This document shows, piece after piece, positions 8,498-17,843 of a DNA stretch of 64,000 bases. The position numbers were made by a program, and so were the translations under genes. The DNA lies in NCBI GenBank assembly GCA_025358025.1, contig JANYKW010000088.1, positions 1-64,000 of the forward strand, given 5' to 3'. Position 1 is the first letter of the stretch, and each line of letters opens with the position of its first letter. The DNA is from Bacteroidia bacterium (GTDB taxonomy: Bacteria; Bacteroidota; Bacteroidia; Bacteroidales; Prolixibacteraceae). The notes under the pieces were generated by a model that was not told the origin of the DNA, did no database searches, and saw only the letters and a list, made by a program, of their open reading frames with translations.

Positions 8498-9328
8498 ATG
8501 CAAAACTTATATTTAAAATCACTTCTTTTTCTGGCAATTGCAACCATATCCTCCTGTTCTTTCTCCCAAAATAAGCCAGTGCCGGAAGGTCCTCAAGTGC
8601 TGATAAAAACGCAATATGGAAATATGAAGGTGGTGTTATACAATGAAACTCCGTTGCACCGCGATAATTTCATGAAGCTTACCAAAACGGGAATTTACGA
8701 CAGTCTTCTTTTCCATCGGGTCATCAAGGGGTTTATGGTCCAGGGGGGCGATCCCCAGTCAAAACGTGCCACCAAAGACCAGATGTTGGGTGACGGAGAT
8801 CTGAATTACACGGTTCCTGCAGAGATAAGGCCTGACATTATCCACAAAAAAGGGGTAATAGCTGCAGCCAGAAACGGGGACGAAGAGAACCCGGGGCGCC
8901 GCTCATCTGCCACCCAGTTTTATCTGGCACAAGGGAAAGTTTACAAACTTGACGACGTACCATCGATTGAATTGAATTTAAACAGCAGGGCGGCTGAGTC
9001 ACTTTTTTTAAAGTATAAATCAGAGAAAATCGATACGCTGATGCTCTTTCAGATGGCAAGGAACAAAGAAGGATATGACAAATTGCTTGATAAAATAAAA
9101 CAAAAAGCACTCCGCGAAATCGAAAAGAATCCTATCAGGCTGACAAAACAGCAAGTTGAAACCTATACCACTTTAGGCGGAATCCCTCATCTGGATGGTG
9201 CCTATACCGTTTTTGGTGAAGTTCTTGAAGGACTGGCTGTTATTGACTCTATTGCGGCACAGCCAACCGGATTGAACGATCGGCCACTCGAGAATATCAG
9301 GATGACCATTGAGGTAATTAAGGAGTAA
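8498..9328 (+). CDS. Cyclophilin-type peptidylprolyl isomerase lipoprotein
   Basis: This 276-residue protein has a lipoprotein signal (ATISSC, Cys20) and a cyclophilin domain with the catalytic-Arg motif FHRVIKGFMVQGGDP near residue 74. It should catalyse prolyl cis-trans isomerisation during envelope protein folding. The domain is split by a charged helical insert (about 165-220) before the final block GAYTVFGEVLEGLAVID, a layout common in Bacteroidota cyclophilins. Its 3' end overlaps the convergent aroA by 11 bp. Confidence 0.92.
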   Translation: MQNLYLKSLLFLAIATISSCSFSQNKPVPEGPQVLIKTQYGNMKVVLYNETPLHRDNFMKLTKTGIYDSLLFHRVIKGFMVQGGDPQSKRATKDQMLGDGDLNYTVPAEIRPDIIHKKGVIAAARNGDEENPGRRSSATQFYLAQGKVYKLDDVPSIELNLNSRAAESLFLKYKSEKIDTLMLFQMARNKEGYDKLLDKIKQKALREIEKNPIRLTKQQVETYTTLGGIPHLDGAYTVFGEVLEGLAVIDSIAAQPTGLNDRPLENIRMTIEVIKE

Positions 9329-10562
9329 CCGTTTCGACATTAAATCCCACCTGGCGAAGATTTTCATAAAATAAGGGATAGGACTTGGTTACCACCATGG
9401 CATCTTCGATACCGGCAGCACCGTTAAAAAGCGCAACAGGAGCAAATGCCATAGCCATTCGATGATCATCGTAGGTGGCAAAGACAGGAATTTTTTGTAC
9501 AAGGTATTCGTCAAACGAACCATCCCATGCCAGTTCACCTTCTGCAGGCTCTGTGAGCCGAACCCCAAGTTTTGCACACTCACTTATTAAAGCAAAAATT
9601 CGGTCTGTCTCCTTGATTTTCAGAGTTTTAAGTCCTGAAAAATGAAATGGCAGCTTTTTGCCAATGGCCAAAACAACCATGGTTTGCGCGATATCAGGAT
9701 TTTCGATGAAGTTCAAGGTTAATTTTTTCAATGTAACTGCCTTGCTCTTTGTCAGCCGGACTACATCACCTTCCTGCCTGGATCTTAAACCAAAATATTT
9801 TTCATACCAGTCTGCCTGGATGGCATCTCCCTGTAAACTATTCAGATAGAGCCCCTTCAGGTTCAAATCACAATGCTGCGACAGAGCCGCCAGTGCATAC
9901 CAATAGGAAGCCCCTGTCCAGTCTGCCTCAACGGTATAAGGTATTGGCTTATAATTTTGTGCTTCTATTCGTATTTCATTTCCGCTCCAATGGTACATGA
10001 TACCAAATTTTTTCATTAAATCGAGCGTCATTTCAATGTAGGAACGGGAAGTGATCCTGTTCATTAACCTTAGCGTGAGCCCGCCCTGAACAGTCGGGGC
10101 AATCATCAGCAAAGCAGAGATGTACTGGCTGCTGATACTCCCATCCAGTTCAAGAACAGAACCTTTAAGTGCAGTGCCCGTAATCTTTAACGGAGGAAAT
10201 CCCTCCAACCCGGTATACTCAATTTGAGCACCCATCTTACGCAAAGCATCTACCAGGATGGAGATGGGTCGCTGCTGCATTCTTTCGGATCCGGTCAGAT
10301 GCCATTCCCCAACAATTTTGGATAGGTAGGCTGTCAAAAAACGCATGGCCGTGCCGGCATGGCCAATATCAAAATGGTTGGAATTGGAATCAAGGATCTG
10401 GTTCATGACCCTGGAGTCGTCGCAGTTGGACAAATTTTTAACCGGACAGGAGGAGTAACTCAATGCGTTGATTATGAGCACTCTGTTGCTGATACTCTTG
10501 GAGGCAGGAAGCACAATTTCACCGCAAATTACAGCGTCTGTTTTCGTCAGCAGGGAATTCAT
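9318..10562 (-). CDS. aroA: 3-phosphoshikimate 1-carboxyvinyltransferase
   Basis: This 414-residue EPSP synthase joins shikimate-3-phosphate and PEP in the chorismate pathway. Visible motifs are PASKSISNR near the N-terminus, AGTAMRFLTA in the PEP loop, KETDR near 320 and DDHRMAMAF near 373. The PEP loop reads GHAGTAMRF where E. coli AroA has GNAGTAMRP, a divergent form. It starts 3 bp after the aroB stop, so the two should be co-transcribed as aroB-aroA. Confidence 0.95.
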   Translation of the reverse strand: MNSLLTKTDAVICGEIVLPASKSISNRVLIINALSYSSCPVKNLSNCDDSRVMNQILDSNSNHFDIGHAGTAMRFLTAYLSKIVGEWHLTGSERMQQRPISILVDALRKMGAQIEYTGLEGFPPLKITGTALKGSVLELDGSISSQYISALLMIAPTVQGGLTLRLMNRITSRSYIEMTLDLMKKFGIMYHWSGNEIRIEAQNYKPIPYTVEADWTGASYWYALAALSQHCDLNLKGLYLNSLQGDAIQADWYEKYFGLRSRQEGDVVRLTKSKAVTLKKLTLNFIENPDIAQTMVVLAIGKKLPFHFSGLKTLKIKETDRIFALISECAKLGVRLTEPAEGELAWDGSFDEYLVQKIPVFATYDDHRMAMAFAPVALFNGAAGIEDAMVVTKSYPLFYENLRQVGFNVETVTP

Positions 10563-10565
10563 TAC

Positions 10566-11630
10566 TTATATGTTGTTTAACTCCCTGAAATAATCCAGAG
10601 CTTCAAAGATCTGATTTTTGGTACAATCTTTGTTGATCTCGACCTCTCCTACTGACTTGATCAGTGTAAAATTGATCCGTCTGCCTTCATTCTTCTTGTC
10701 GTGCCCCATCAATTCATACAATTCGGCATAGTCATCCGTTGTTATCCGGAATTTTCCATAGATTGACATGATCCATTTGGAAAGAAAATGCATATTCCCA
10801 TCCGGGAAACCAGACCTCAGTCGGGAAAGATAAAGTTCAGTAATCATCCCGTAAGCCACCGCATGTCCGTGCAAGAGTGGGTTAGCGCTTTTCAGCGAAT
10901 AACTTTCGAACGCATGACCTACAGTATGTCCAAAATTCAGGGCTTTCCGGATATTTTTTTCAGTGGGGTCTTTTGCAACAAAATAGTTCTTTATTAAAAC
11001 GGAACGGGAAATCATTCCCTGCAAAAGCGAATAATCCGGTTTAAGCAGGTCAAAATTCATCAGTTCAGTCAGGTGATCCTGAGAATGAATCAAACCGTGC
11101 TTAATCATCTCAGCATATCCGGAAATGAAATTTTCGTGGTCTAAGGTCTCCAGAAAGCGGGTATCAATGATGACCTGAAGTGGTTGATTGATCACGCCAA
11201 TTTCATTCTTCAACCCGTTGAAATTGAAACCCGTTTTTCCGCCGACAGAGGCATCCACCTGTGCAAGCATTGTAGTTGGGATATTTACGTATTGAACTCC
11301 GCGTTTAAAAGTAGAGGCGGCAAAGCTACCCAGGTCGGTAACCATACCTCCTCCGAGGTTCACAACCAGAGATTTTCGGTCGGCTCCTCTCTTGCTCAGG
11401 AAAAGCCAGATTTTTTCGACAGAGGACAATATCTTATTCTCTTCCCCACTGGGAATAACAATCTTTTTAAACTTTTCGATGCGCAGTGTATCACAAATAA
11501 GGGGCAGACAAAAACGGTCGCTCTTATCGTCTACTACCAGAAACAGCTTATCATCAGGGAAAGAGGCAAGACAAGAATTCAGTGCTTCTTCAAGCTTATC
11601 GGTTACTATTACTGAGTTATTTGTGGCCAT
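10566..11630 (-). CDS. aroB: 3-dehydroquinate synthase
   Basis: This NAD-dependent, metal-dependent enzyme converts DAHP to 3-dehydroquinate. The start at MATNNSVIV (ATG at 11628-11630) gives 354 residues; a longer frame reaches 11666 but adds a basic tail absent from the family. Motifs include PSGEENKILSSVEKIW, NLGGGMVTDLGSFAAS, PTTMLAQVDASVGGKTG and metal ligands in NFGHTVGHAFE. It is the first gene of aroB-aroA. Confidence 0.95.
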   Translation of the reverse strand: MATNNSVIVTDKLEEALNSCLASFPDDKLFLVVDDKSDRFCLPLICDTLRIEKFKKIVIPSGEENKILSSVEKIWLFLSKRGADRKSLVVNLGGGMVTDLGSFAASTFKRGVQYVNIPTTMLAQVDASVGGKTGFNFNGLKNEIGVINQPLQVIIDTRFLETLDHENFISGYAEMIKHGLIHSQDHLTELMNFDLLKPDYSLLQGMISRSVLIKNYFVAKDPTEKNIRKALNFGHTVGHAFESYSLKSANPLLHGHAVAYGMITELYLSRLRSGFPDGNMHFLSKWIMSIYGKFRITTDDYAELYELMGHDKKNEGRRINFTLIKSVGEVEINKDCTKNQIFEALDYFRELNNI

Positions 11631-11679
11631 TTGTTTTAAGATCTTCTCTTTACGTTTAGACAACAAAGATAAAAGAATT

Positions 11680-11823
11680 TTATCTGTTAATAATTTGATT
11701 TTTAATTGCCAAATGAAAGAGCCATGCTGTTGCTTGCGAGATATATCCGATTAAAGGAGGACCCATCAGGAAGCCAATAAAACTGACACTTGACACGGTT
11801 GCCAGTGCAATGCCAGCCGGAAA
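11680..11823 (-). pseudogene. MFS transporter remnant
   Basis: The minus strand encodes an open stretch of 47 codons, after a stop at 11824-11826, reading FPAGIALATVSSVSFIGFLM and then GPPLIGYISQA. This matches the conserved penultimate transmembrane region of YbjJ-type major facilitator sugar transporters. No upstream helices remain, and the C-terminal end degenerates into a polar tail. It is a decayed fragment between aroB and the dioxygenase gene. Confidence 0.7.
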
Positions 11824-11868
11824 TTAAAAGCAGTCTCAAATACCTGATTGCTTGTAGTAAAACGATCT

Positions 11869-12762
11869 TTAGTCACCTGACCCAATTTTGACAGATGTCA
11901 TCGTAAGGGATCCGGCTATCGCTTTATCGTTGAAAAGTGTTACCGTTTCATTTTCCTCTATTAAAGCCAGAACATACAATAAAGGCAAAAAATGTTCAGG
12001 AGTTGGAATCGCCAGATCGAAGGCTTTCCCCTGTGATTTGAAGTCAATCAGTTTTTGGTGATCGCCATGCAGGATGTATTTCTTCATCTTTTCATTCGCT
12101 TCGGTAGCCCAGTCAAAGGCAAAACCGATCTCATTCATTTTGTCCCATGCAACCCGCTGGAGGTTGTGAACCATGTTGCCGCTGCCGATAATTAATACTC
12201 CCTTTTTGCGCAGCGATACCAGTTCCTTAGCCAGGTCATAATGCGCCTGCGGTGACTGGTAATAATCCAGGCTCATTTGTACAACAGGTACATCTGCTGC
12301 CGGATACAAATGTTTTACCACACTCCAGCATCCATGATCGAGTCCCCATTTCTGGTCCAGTCCGACCGTGGTTTTGGTCATGGTTTTTTGCGTTTCCAGT
12401 GCCAGCTCAGGACTCCCCGGAGCTGGATATTCCACTTCAAACAATCTTTGGGGAAATCCTCCGAAATCATGGATGGTCAAAGGCTTATCCATCGCCGTGA
12501 CAAGCGTACCGCGTGTTTCCCAATGCGCAGAAACGCACAAAATGGCTTTCGGTTTTGGCAAACTCTTCCCTGTTTCTCTCCATCCTGCCACAAATTCGTT
12601 CTCCTCAATGGCATTCATCGGTGAACCGTGACCCAGAAACAGCACAGGCATTGGCGCTGTGCTGCTTAAGGATCCTGCCAGGTTATTCAATGCACTGATT
12701 TTCATGGTCGCGCCTGTTAAAGATGTTAAAGCAATCCCTTTTAAAAATTCTTTTCTATCCAT
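11869..12762 (-). CDS. ygiD: 4,5-DOPA-extradiol-dioxygenase-like (LigB family)
   Basis: This 297-residue protein starts at MDRKEFLKGIAL (ATG at 12760-12762). The frame is open further upstream, but that part overlaps yceI. Metal-binding His motifs are visible: LFLGHGSPMNAI, CVSAHWETRG, DHGCWSVVKHLYP and GSGNMVHNLQ. The family includes E. coli YgiD and plant DOPA dioxygenases; the substrate here is unknown. Compared with YgiD (about 262 residues) it has an extra N-terminal segment resembling a secretion signal. It follows yceI by 41 bp and is probably co-transcribed with it. Confidence 0.88.
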   Translation of the reverse strand: MDRKEFLKGIALTSLTGATMKISALNNLAGSLSSTAPMPVLFLGHGSPMNAIEENEFVAGWRETGKSLPKPKAILCVSAHWETRGTLVTAMDKPLTIHDFGGFPQRLFEVEYPAPGSPELALETQKTMTKTTVGLDQKWGLDHGCWSVVKHLYPAADVPVVQMSLDYYQSPQAHYDLAKELVSLRKKGVLIIGSGNMVHNLQRVAWDKMNEIGFAFDWATEANEKMKKYILHGDHQKLIDFKSQGKAFDLAIPTPEHFLPLLYVLALIEENETVTLFNDKAIAGSLTMTSVKIGSGD

Positions 12763-12803
12763 TGTTTTGAAACATCCGTCTTGCTGTAATTTTACGAAAT
12801 TGC

Positions 12804-13346
12804 TCAGGATTGTTTCAGCAATTGCACTTCGCAACTGATTTTTACCTCTTCCCCTACCAGGACACCACCTGCCTCGAGTGCAGCATTCCATGTAAGATCC
12901 CAATCTTTGCGGTTTATTTTCCCGTTCAGGGTGAATCCTGCCTTTGAATTGCCCCATGGATCTTTCATAATTCCGCCAAATTCTACATCCAGTTTCAACT
13001 CCCTGGCAATTCCTTTAATCGTCAATATACCGGTTAATCCGTAATTTCCATCTTCATCCAATCTTATCAGAGAATTTGATATAAATGTAATCAGTTCAAA
13101 TTTTTCAATGTCAAAGAAGTCCGCGCTTTTCAAATGGGCATCCCGATCAGGATTTCCTGTTTGAATGGAGGCTGGCTTCATGCTAAATTCAATTTCACTA
13201 GTCGAAAAATCATCTCCGCTTGTAAAAACGGTCATAGCAAAGTCCTTGAATGTTCCTTTGACATTCGATATCATCAGGTGCTTTACTCTGAAAGCTATTT
13301 CACTGTGAACAGGGTCTATGCCCCACTTTGTTTTTGTTGTTTCCAT
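12804..13346 (-). CDS. YceI-family lipocalin-like protein
   Basis: Starting at METTKTKWGIDPVHSEIAF (ATG at 13344-13346) gives 180 residues. The opening WGIDPVHSEIAFRVKH and the final half (GKINRKDWDLTWNAALEAGG, VGEEVKI) are hallmarks of YceI proteins. These are beta-barrel carriers of polyisoprenoid-type lipids, often induced by stress. No signal peptide is present, so it is probably cytoplasmic. It heads a two-gene unit with the LigB-type dioxygenase. Confidence 0.92.
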   Translation of the reverse strand: METTKTKWGIDPVHSEIAFRVKHLMISNVKGTFKDFAMTVFTSGDDFSTSEIEFSMKPASIQTGNPDRDAHLKSADFFDIEKFELITFISNSLIRLDEDGNYGLTGILTIKGIARELKLDVEFGGIMKDPWGNSKAGFTLNGKINRKDWDLTWNAALEAGGVLVGEEVKISCEVQLLKQS

Positions 13347-13435
13347 CTTGTTGTTTTTAAGTAATTTATGATGGTACAAAGATGCAGCACCCAACTATGA
13401 CGGCAGTAACACTTTTCGGAAAATAGGTTGTAATT

Positions 13436-14263
13436 TCAGGAAATAAGGGATCTCATCTCCTCACGGAATTCAGTCGGGGTTTGACCTGATTTCCTTTTAA
13501 AAACAGTTGTAAAATAAGCTTTCTCATTGTATCCCAGTTCATAACCAATTTCGGAAATGGTTTTATCGGTCGAAATCAGCAGATTTTTTGCTTCAATGAG
13601 TTTTCTCGTTTCGACGATCTCAGAAACACTCTGCTGCAGGATACTCTGACAAATCAGGTTCAAATTCCGTGTTGACATAAACAATTTATCCGCATAAAAA
13701 TCAACTCCCTCCGGTCTCCGGAAATTCTCTTCAAGTATTTTTAGGAAGGTCTTGAAAGTGACATTTTGTGTCTTCTGTTGGAGCTGTTGCAGATCCTGCT
13801 TTCTCCGGTGTGATTCGATCATGGTAAAGAGTGCGCCCAACAGATGTCTGATCACTGAATAATCCGGTGTAGTAAGCTGCATCTCCTCATGCATCATCAC
13901 GCACAGCGTATCAATCCGATTAAAACAGGCGCCTTTGGGCAACTCCATGGTAGCATGATCGTGGTAGTGGTCATAAAGCTGAAATGTTGTTTCAGGGATA
14001 AACTCGCTAACGAAACGAATCAGCCAGATATCCAGGCTTCCATCTTTGAAGATTGGTCGCGCGCGATGAATTTTGCCTTTTGCGATAAAACTAATATATG
14101 GAGCACTGAAAACCGATGATTTGAAATCGATAAAATGGTCCAGATCTCCGCCGATACCAACCAGCAACTCTTCGTGATCATGAACATGAGGATCATTCGG
14201 AGTGGCGGCAAGTTTAACGCCATCTGCCTCATTAAATTTTTGAATATCAAATAATAGATCCAT
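13436..14263 (-). CDS. AraC-family transcriptional regulator
   Basis: This 275-residue regulator starts at MDLLFDIQKF (ATG at 14261-14263), 31 bp after the uroporphyrinogen-decarboxylase-family gene. The N-terminal half is a cupin-like sensor with HVHDHEELL near residue 35. The C-terminal 100 residues are two AraC helix-turn-helix motifs ending with ISEIGYELGYNEKAYFTTVF and KRKSGQTPTEFRE. Targets are unknown. Adjacent candidates are the yceI/dioxygenase unit downstream and the UroD-family gene upstream. Confidence 0.9.
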   Translation of the reverse strand: MDLLFDIQKFNEADGVKLAATPNDPHVHDHEELLVGIGGDLDHFIDFKSSVFSAPYISFIAKGKIHRARPIFKDGSLDIWLIRFVSEFIPETTFQLYDHYHDHATMELPKGACFNRIDTLCVMMHEEMQLTTPDYSVIRHLLGALFTMIESHRRKQDLQQLQQKTQNVTFKTFLKILEENFRRPEGVDFYADKLFMSTRNLNLICQSILQQSVSEIVETRKLIEAKNLLISTDKTISEIGYELGYNEKAYFTTVFKRKSGQTPTEFREEMRSLIS

Positions 14264-14294
14264 AAATAGTTGCGAATATTTTGTGTAGCCAGTT

Positions 14295-15554
14295 TTATCC
14301 GTTGAACTCACTAATGGCGCCCAGCATGGCGGCCAGATTTTCAACAGGAACATTGGCCTGAACATTGTGAACGGCATTGAAAACAAATCCACCGTCTTTG
14401 GCAAAAACCTCACAATTTTCAAGAACTTGCTTTTTAACTGCCGCAGGTGTTCCAAATGAGAGCATTTTCTGGGTATCGACTCCCCCACCCCAGAAAACCA
14501 GATCCTTCCCGTAATTCTCTTTTAAATGACCTGGATCCATCCCCTTGGCATTGATCTGAACCGGATTGATGATGTCAAAGCCGGCCTCAATGAACAATGG
14601 CATAAAAGTTTCTACTGCACCACAAGAGTGTTTGAAACTTTTCCATCCCGTATTTTGATGCATCCAGTTGTTAATCTTCCGGTAATAGGGAAGGTATAAC
14701 TCGCTGAATTCATCGGGGGAGCAAAAAGTGGAGACCTGGGTGCCGAAGTCGGTACCGCAGATAAATACTGCATCGATCTGATTACCAATACGCTGGTAAA
14801 TTTTAGCGAAATTAGCAATGGCCAGTTCCGTCTGCTTTTCAAAGATGGCATGGACATAATTCGGCCGGAGGATGGTGCTCATATACCATTCGGCCACATC
14901 ACGAATGCCTTTCGGGTTTTTAAGCTGCATGCCCGGAACCAGCGCGATGTCACCAAGGGCCGTTCCACCCAGACTGGCAATTACACCTTTCCCTTTGGTC
15001 GCCTGTTGCCTGACTGTTCTTTCCCAATAATCGAGCGTTTCGTCTGAGATGGGTTCAAATTCTTCGAGATTATCGGCAGGATCAAGCTTCTCTTCAACAA
15101 TCGGTTCCTGCCTGATGATCGCATCGAAGAAGTAGCCTGCCTTTGGCAACCGGGCATTTGGTGGCAGGCTCCTGTCACCTCCCGGATAAATCAGCGTACT
15201 GCCATCCTCATCCTGCGTGGTATTGAAATCTTCAGGTACGAGTACTACCTGTCCCCAGTTGGTGGTGTAAAGTTTCCATTCGCATTCGTTGTTGGGAATT
15301 CCGAACATGTTGTTTTTCCCGTATACCCCGACCACATCGATCCCCATGGCATCGATCAGTTCGTCATCCACTTCACCCAGCATCTGAAAAGGCTCGATTA
15401 CCTTAACGGGATGATCCTCCAATCCGTAGAACGACCTCAGATTTTTAACCGACAGACAATGGATCCCTGTTACTGCCGTTCCGCCAAAATCAACGACCAG
15501 ACGATCGGGTTGTTGGTGATTCAGTGTTTTTTGAAGATTTTCCCTGGAGTTCAT
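14295..15554 (-). CDS. Uroporphyrinogen decarboxylase-family protein
   Basis: This 419-residue TIM-barrel protein belongs to the UroD/MtaA/CmuA superfamily. It lacks the compact 340-residue form of true HemE and has the methyltransferase-like C-terminal motif FKHSCGAVETFMPLFIEAG, with a potential zinc-binding His and Cys. It also has WGGGVDTQKML and FVFNAVHNVQANVP. Members act as corrinoid-dependent methyltransferases or sugar-cluster enzymes of unknown activity. The substrate cannot be assigned. A strong terminator of the BlaR-type operon lies just upstream at 15583-15622, so it has its own promoter. Confidence 0.85.
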   Translation of the reverse strand: MNSRENLQKTLNHQQPDRLVVDFGGTAVTGIHCLSVKNLRSFYGLEDHPVKVIEPFQMLGEVDDELIDAMGIDVVGVYGKNNMFGIPNNECEWKLYTTNWGQVVLVPEDFNTTQDEDGSTLIYPGGDRSLPPNARLPKAGYFFDAIIRQEPIVEEKLDPADNLEEFEPISDETLDYWERTVRQQATKGKGVIASLGGTALGDIALVPGMQLKNPKGIRDVAEWYMSTILRPNYVHAIFEKQTELAIANFAKIYQRIGNQIDAVFICGTDFGTQVSTFCSPDEFSELYLPYYRKINNWMHQNTGWKSFKHSCGAVETFMPLFIEAGFDIINPVQINAKGMDPGHLKENYGKDLVFWGGGVDTQKMLSFGTPAAVKKQVLENCEVFAKDGGFVFNAVHNVQANVPVENLAAMLGAISEFNG

Positions 15555-15582
15555 CTTTCACAAATTTTTTGAAAAATTACAT

Positions 15583-15622
15583 AAAAAAACCGCCTCACTT
15601 TCCGGGTGAGGCGGTTTTTTTT
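15583..15622. terminator. Strong rho-independent terminator
   Basis: CCGCCTCAC (15590-15598) pairs perfectly with GTGAGGCGG (15606-15614). The stem is flanked by seven A on the left and eight T on the right, so it works in both directions. It ends the blaI-M56 operon on the minus strand. Confidence 0.92.
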
Positions 15623-15628
15623 ATTTTT

Positions 15629-17842
15629 TTATTGCAATTTGAACTCAATCGGGATGGTATATGCCACGCCGACAGCTTGTCCGCGTTGTTTACCCGGTTT
15701 CCAGTCGGGCATCAGATAAATCACCCTCATTGCTTCGGCATCGATTGAAGGACTTACCCCTCTTTCAATCTTAGCCTGTTCAACTTTGCCTGCACTGTTT
15801 ACCACAAAGGAGACAAAAACTTTTCCCATGATCTTATCCCTTTTCGCATCATCAGGATAGCTGATCTCTTTGGCAATAAATTTGCGCAACTCGATCGCAC
15901 CACCCGGGAATTCAGGCATCTCTTCCACTACGATGAATACCTCTTTTTCTCCTTTTTGAGGAGTACTGGTCTGATCTGCTGTCTTTTTCTGGTCTTTACC
16001 ACCGTCAAGCGCGAACATAACCGGAATGGTATAAGCCACATTCACCGCTTTTCCACCTTGTTTGCCCGGTTTCCAGGTTGGCAGGATATTGACTACCCTA
16101 ATGGCTTCGTTGTCAAGCAGTGGATGAGCACCCCTGACAATTTTGGCATTCGCAACCGTTCCGTCTGATTTCACAACAAAGGTGACATATACCTTGCCCT
16201 GAATGCCTTCCTTGATCGCATCAGCAGGATACTTGACAGTTTCGGCAATAAATTTCTTCAAAGCCTCATTACCCCCGGGAAACTCAGGCATCTCCTCAAC
16301 AACAGTAAAGACATTTGCCGGATCCTGGAATAGACCCTTTTCTGCTGTAAAGTCAATTGGTGCCATGGCCGGGTCACCAGCTTTTCCCTTGGTTTTGATC
16401 AGGACAACGCCATTCTTCCCCTTCTCACCATACATGATTGTGGCAGATTTATCCTTCAGAACACTAATCGATTCTATTTGATCCGGAGGGATCTTGTCCA
16501 TGGTTTTTTTGTCAATCGGTACCCCATCCAGAATAAATAACGGTGGATTTGCATCGTCAATCCCACGTACAGAAACCTTGGAAGAGGGAGGGGTCGTTCC
16601 GGTTGGAATCTTTCCAGAACCCACCACGATCACATCTTCTTTTCCTGTTTGTCCCGGAGGTGGTGGAGGTGGCGGAGGTGGCGGTGGAGTTCCGTACCCC
16701 ACAACAGTTACCTGTTCGATCCCGACTTTCCCGACTTCCATGACAATTTTCATCGTTTCGCCGGTCACTTTTAGTACTTTCGACTTGAATCCGACAAAGG
16801 TGAAGACCAGTTCACCATCCGCAGGGATACCTTTTAATTCAAACATTCCTTCAGGATTGGTAATTGTCCCCAAAGTTGAACCCTTAAGAATTACAGAAGT
16901 CCCGTATAATGGTTTTCCATCGGCTTTAAGCACCTGGCCCTTGACATCCATTGTTTTAGCTTGTGGAGCCACGATGTTGTCTTCACTTCCATATTGATAT
17001 TCCGGCACCGCGAATGCATAGAACAGCATCGCGGCCAGCGGCAATACAAGCAACATCTTTAATTTCCTGAAAGGGGAACCTATTTTCTTTTTCATCATTT
17101 TAAATCTTTTTTTGTTGAGTGAATAACTGAATGAATTGGTGAGACTAAATACAGGAACTCCCAATAACTGGTTCAGCAGGGCTGCCTGGTAAACGGCCGG
17201 ATTGGCGGTACATTGCAAGGCGCTCTCGTCGGCCAGAAATTCATGGTTCTGACGGATCAGATGGGCATAAATCCAGGCAAAAGGATTGAACCACTGCACG
17301 ATACAGATCAATTCGACCAACAGCAAATCAAACCAGTGACGTTGCTGAATGTGCTCCCGCTCATGGTTCATGATCTCTTCCATCTCCTGTGTCGCAATTG
17401 AAGGATTGACGAAAACGAAAGAGAAAAATGAAAATGAGGAGACAAATTCCGGTGTGCGGACCAGTTTTACGGCTCCGGTTCTTACATAACCGGCTTCCTG
17501 CAATTTCCGGATGATCTTCCACGTCTGAAAGATCAGGCGCAACAGGAAAGCCAAACTACCAAGAAGATAGATCCAGAAATAGATCGTCAAAGTTGGTGTC
17601 GGTTCCTCGACAACCGTTCCTACAGACAACTCGCCGATGTCTGCGGATGAAGAAATTGCCGGTAAAATGACAGCATAATGAAAAGTATAAAAAGGAAACA
17701 GCAGGGAAGCGATGATCCCGGCAAGCAGGTAAACCCTGTTCAGCCTGAAAAAATGCTCGTTACGCAGCACCAGCAGGTATACCAGCGCGAAACCGGTCAG
17801 CCATGCGGCTGACTTTAACAGATACAGTCCGATTGCTTCCAT
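15629..17842 (-). CDS. BlaR1-like M56 peptidase with TonB domains
   Basis: This 737-residue protein starts at MEAIGLYLLKSA (ATG at 17840-17842), 1 bp after the blaI stop. Three N-terminal transmembrane helices are followed by an M56 metallopeptidase with HEREH near residues 157-161 and NHEFLADESAL downstream. Another membrane helix lies near 270. The periplasmic part holds a carboxypeptidase-regulatory-like domain (about 304-385), an 11-Pro run, a TonB-plug-like segment (LFILDGVPIDK to IMYGEKGKNGVVLIKTK) and two tandem TonB C-terminal domains (about 511-612 and 640-737). It probably senses envelope state and cleaves BlaI. The ligand is unknown, and a beta-lactam role is not supported because no penicillin-binding domain is present. 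Confidence 0.9.
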   Translation of the reverse strand: MEAIGLYLLKSAAWLTGFALVYLLVLRNEHFFRLNRVYLLAGIIASLLFPFYTFHYAVILPAISSSADIGELSVGTVVEEPTPTLTIYFWIYLLGSLAFLLRLIFQTWKIIRKLQEAGYVRTGAVKLVRTPEFVSSFSFFSFVFVNPSIATQEMEEIMNHEREHIQQRHWFDLLLVELICIVQWFNPFAWIYAHLIRQNHEFLADESALQCTANPAVYQAALLNQLLGVPVFSLTNSFSYSLNKKRFKMMKKKIGSPFRKLKMLLVLPLAAMLFYAFAVPEYQYGSEDNIVAPQAKTMDVKGQVLKADGKPLYGTSVILKGSTLGTITNPEGMFELKGIPADGELVFTFVGFKSKVLKVTGETMKIVMEVGKVGIEQVTVVGYGTPPPPPPPPPPPGQTGKEDVIVVGSGKIPTGTTPPSSKVSVRGIDDANPPLFILDGVPIDKKTMDKIPPDQIESISVLKDKSATIMYGEKGKNGVVLIKTKGKAGDPAMAPIDFTAEKGLFQDPANVFTVVEEMPEFPGGNEALKKFIAETVKYPADAIKEGIQGKVYVTFVVKSDGTVANAKIVRGAHPLLDNEAIRVVNILPTWKPGKQGGKAVNVAYTIPVMFALDGGKDQKKTADQTSTPQKGEKEVFIVVEEMPEFPGGAIELRKFIAKEISYPDDAKRDKIMGKVFVSFVVNSAGKVEQAKIERGVSPSIDAEAMRVIYLMPDWKPGKQRGQAVGVAYTIPIEFKLQ

Positions 17843-17843
17843 C

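Noticed and set aside
16494-16997. Long open frame opposite the M56/TonB gene with a poly-Gly run
   Set aside because: It is the antisense image of the poly-Pro and plug-like region of the real gene, with no domain of its own.
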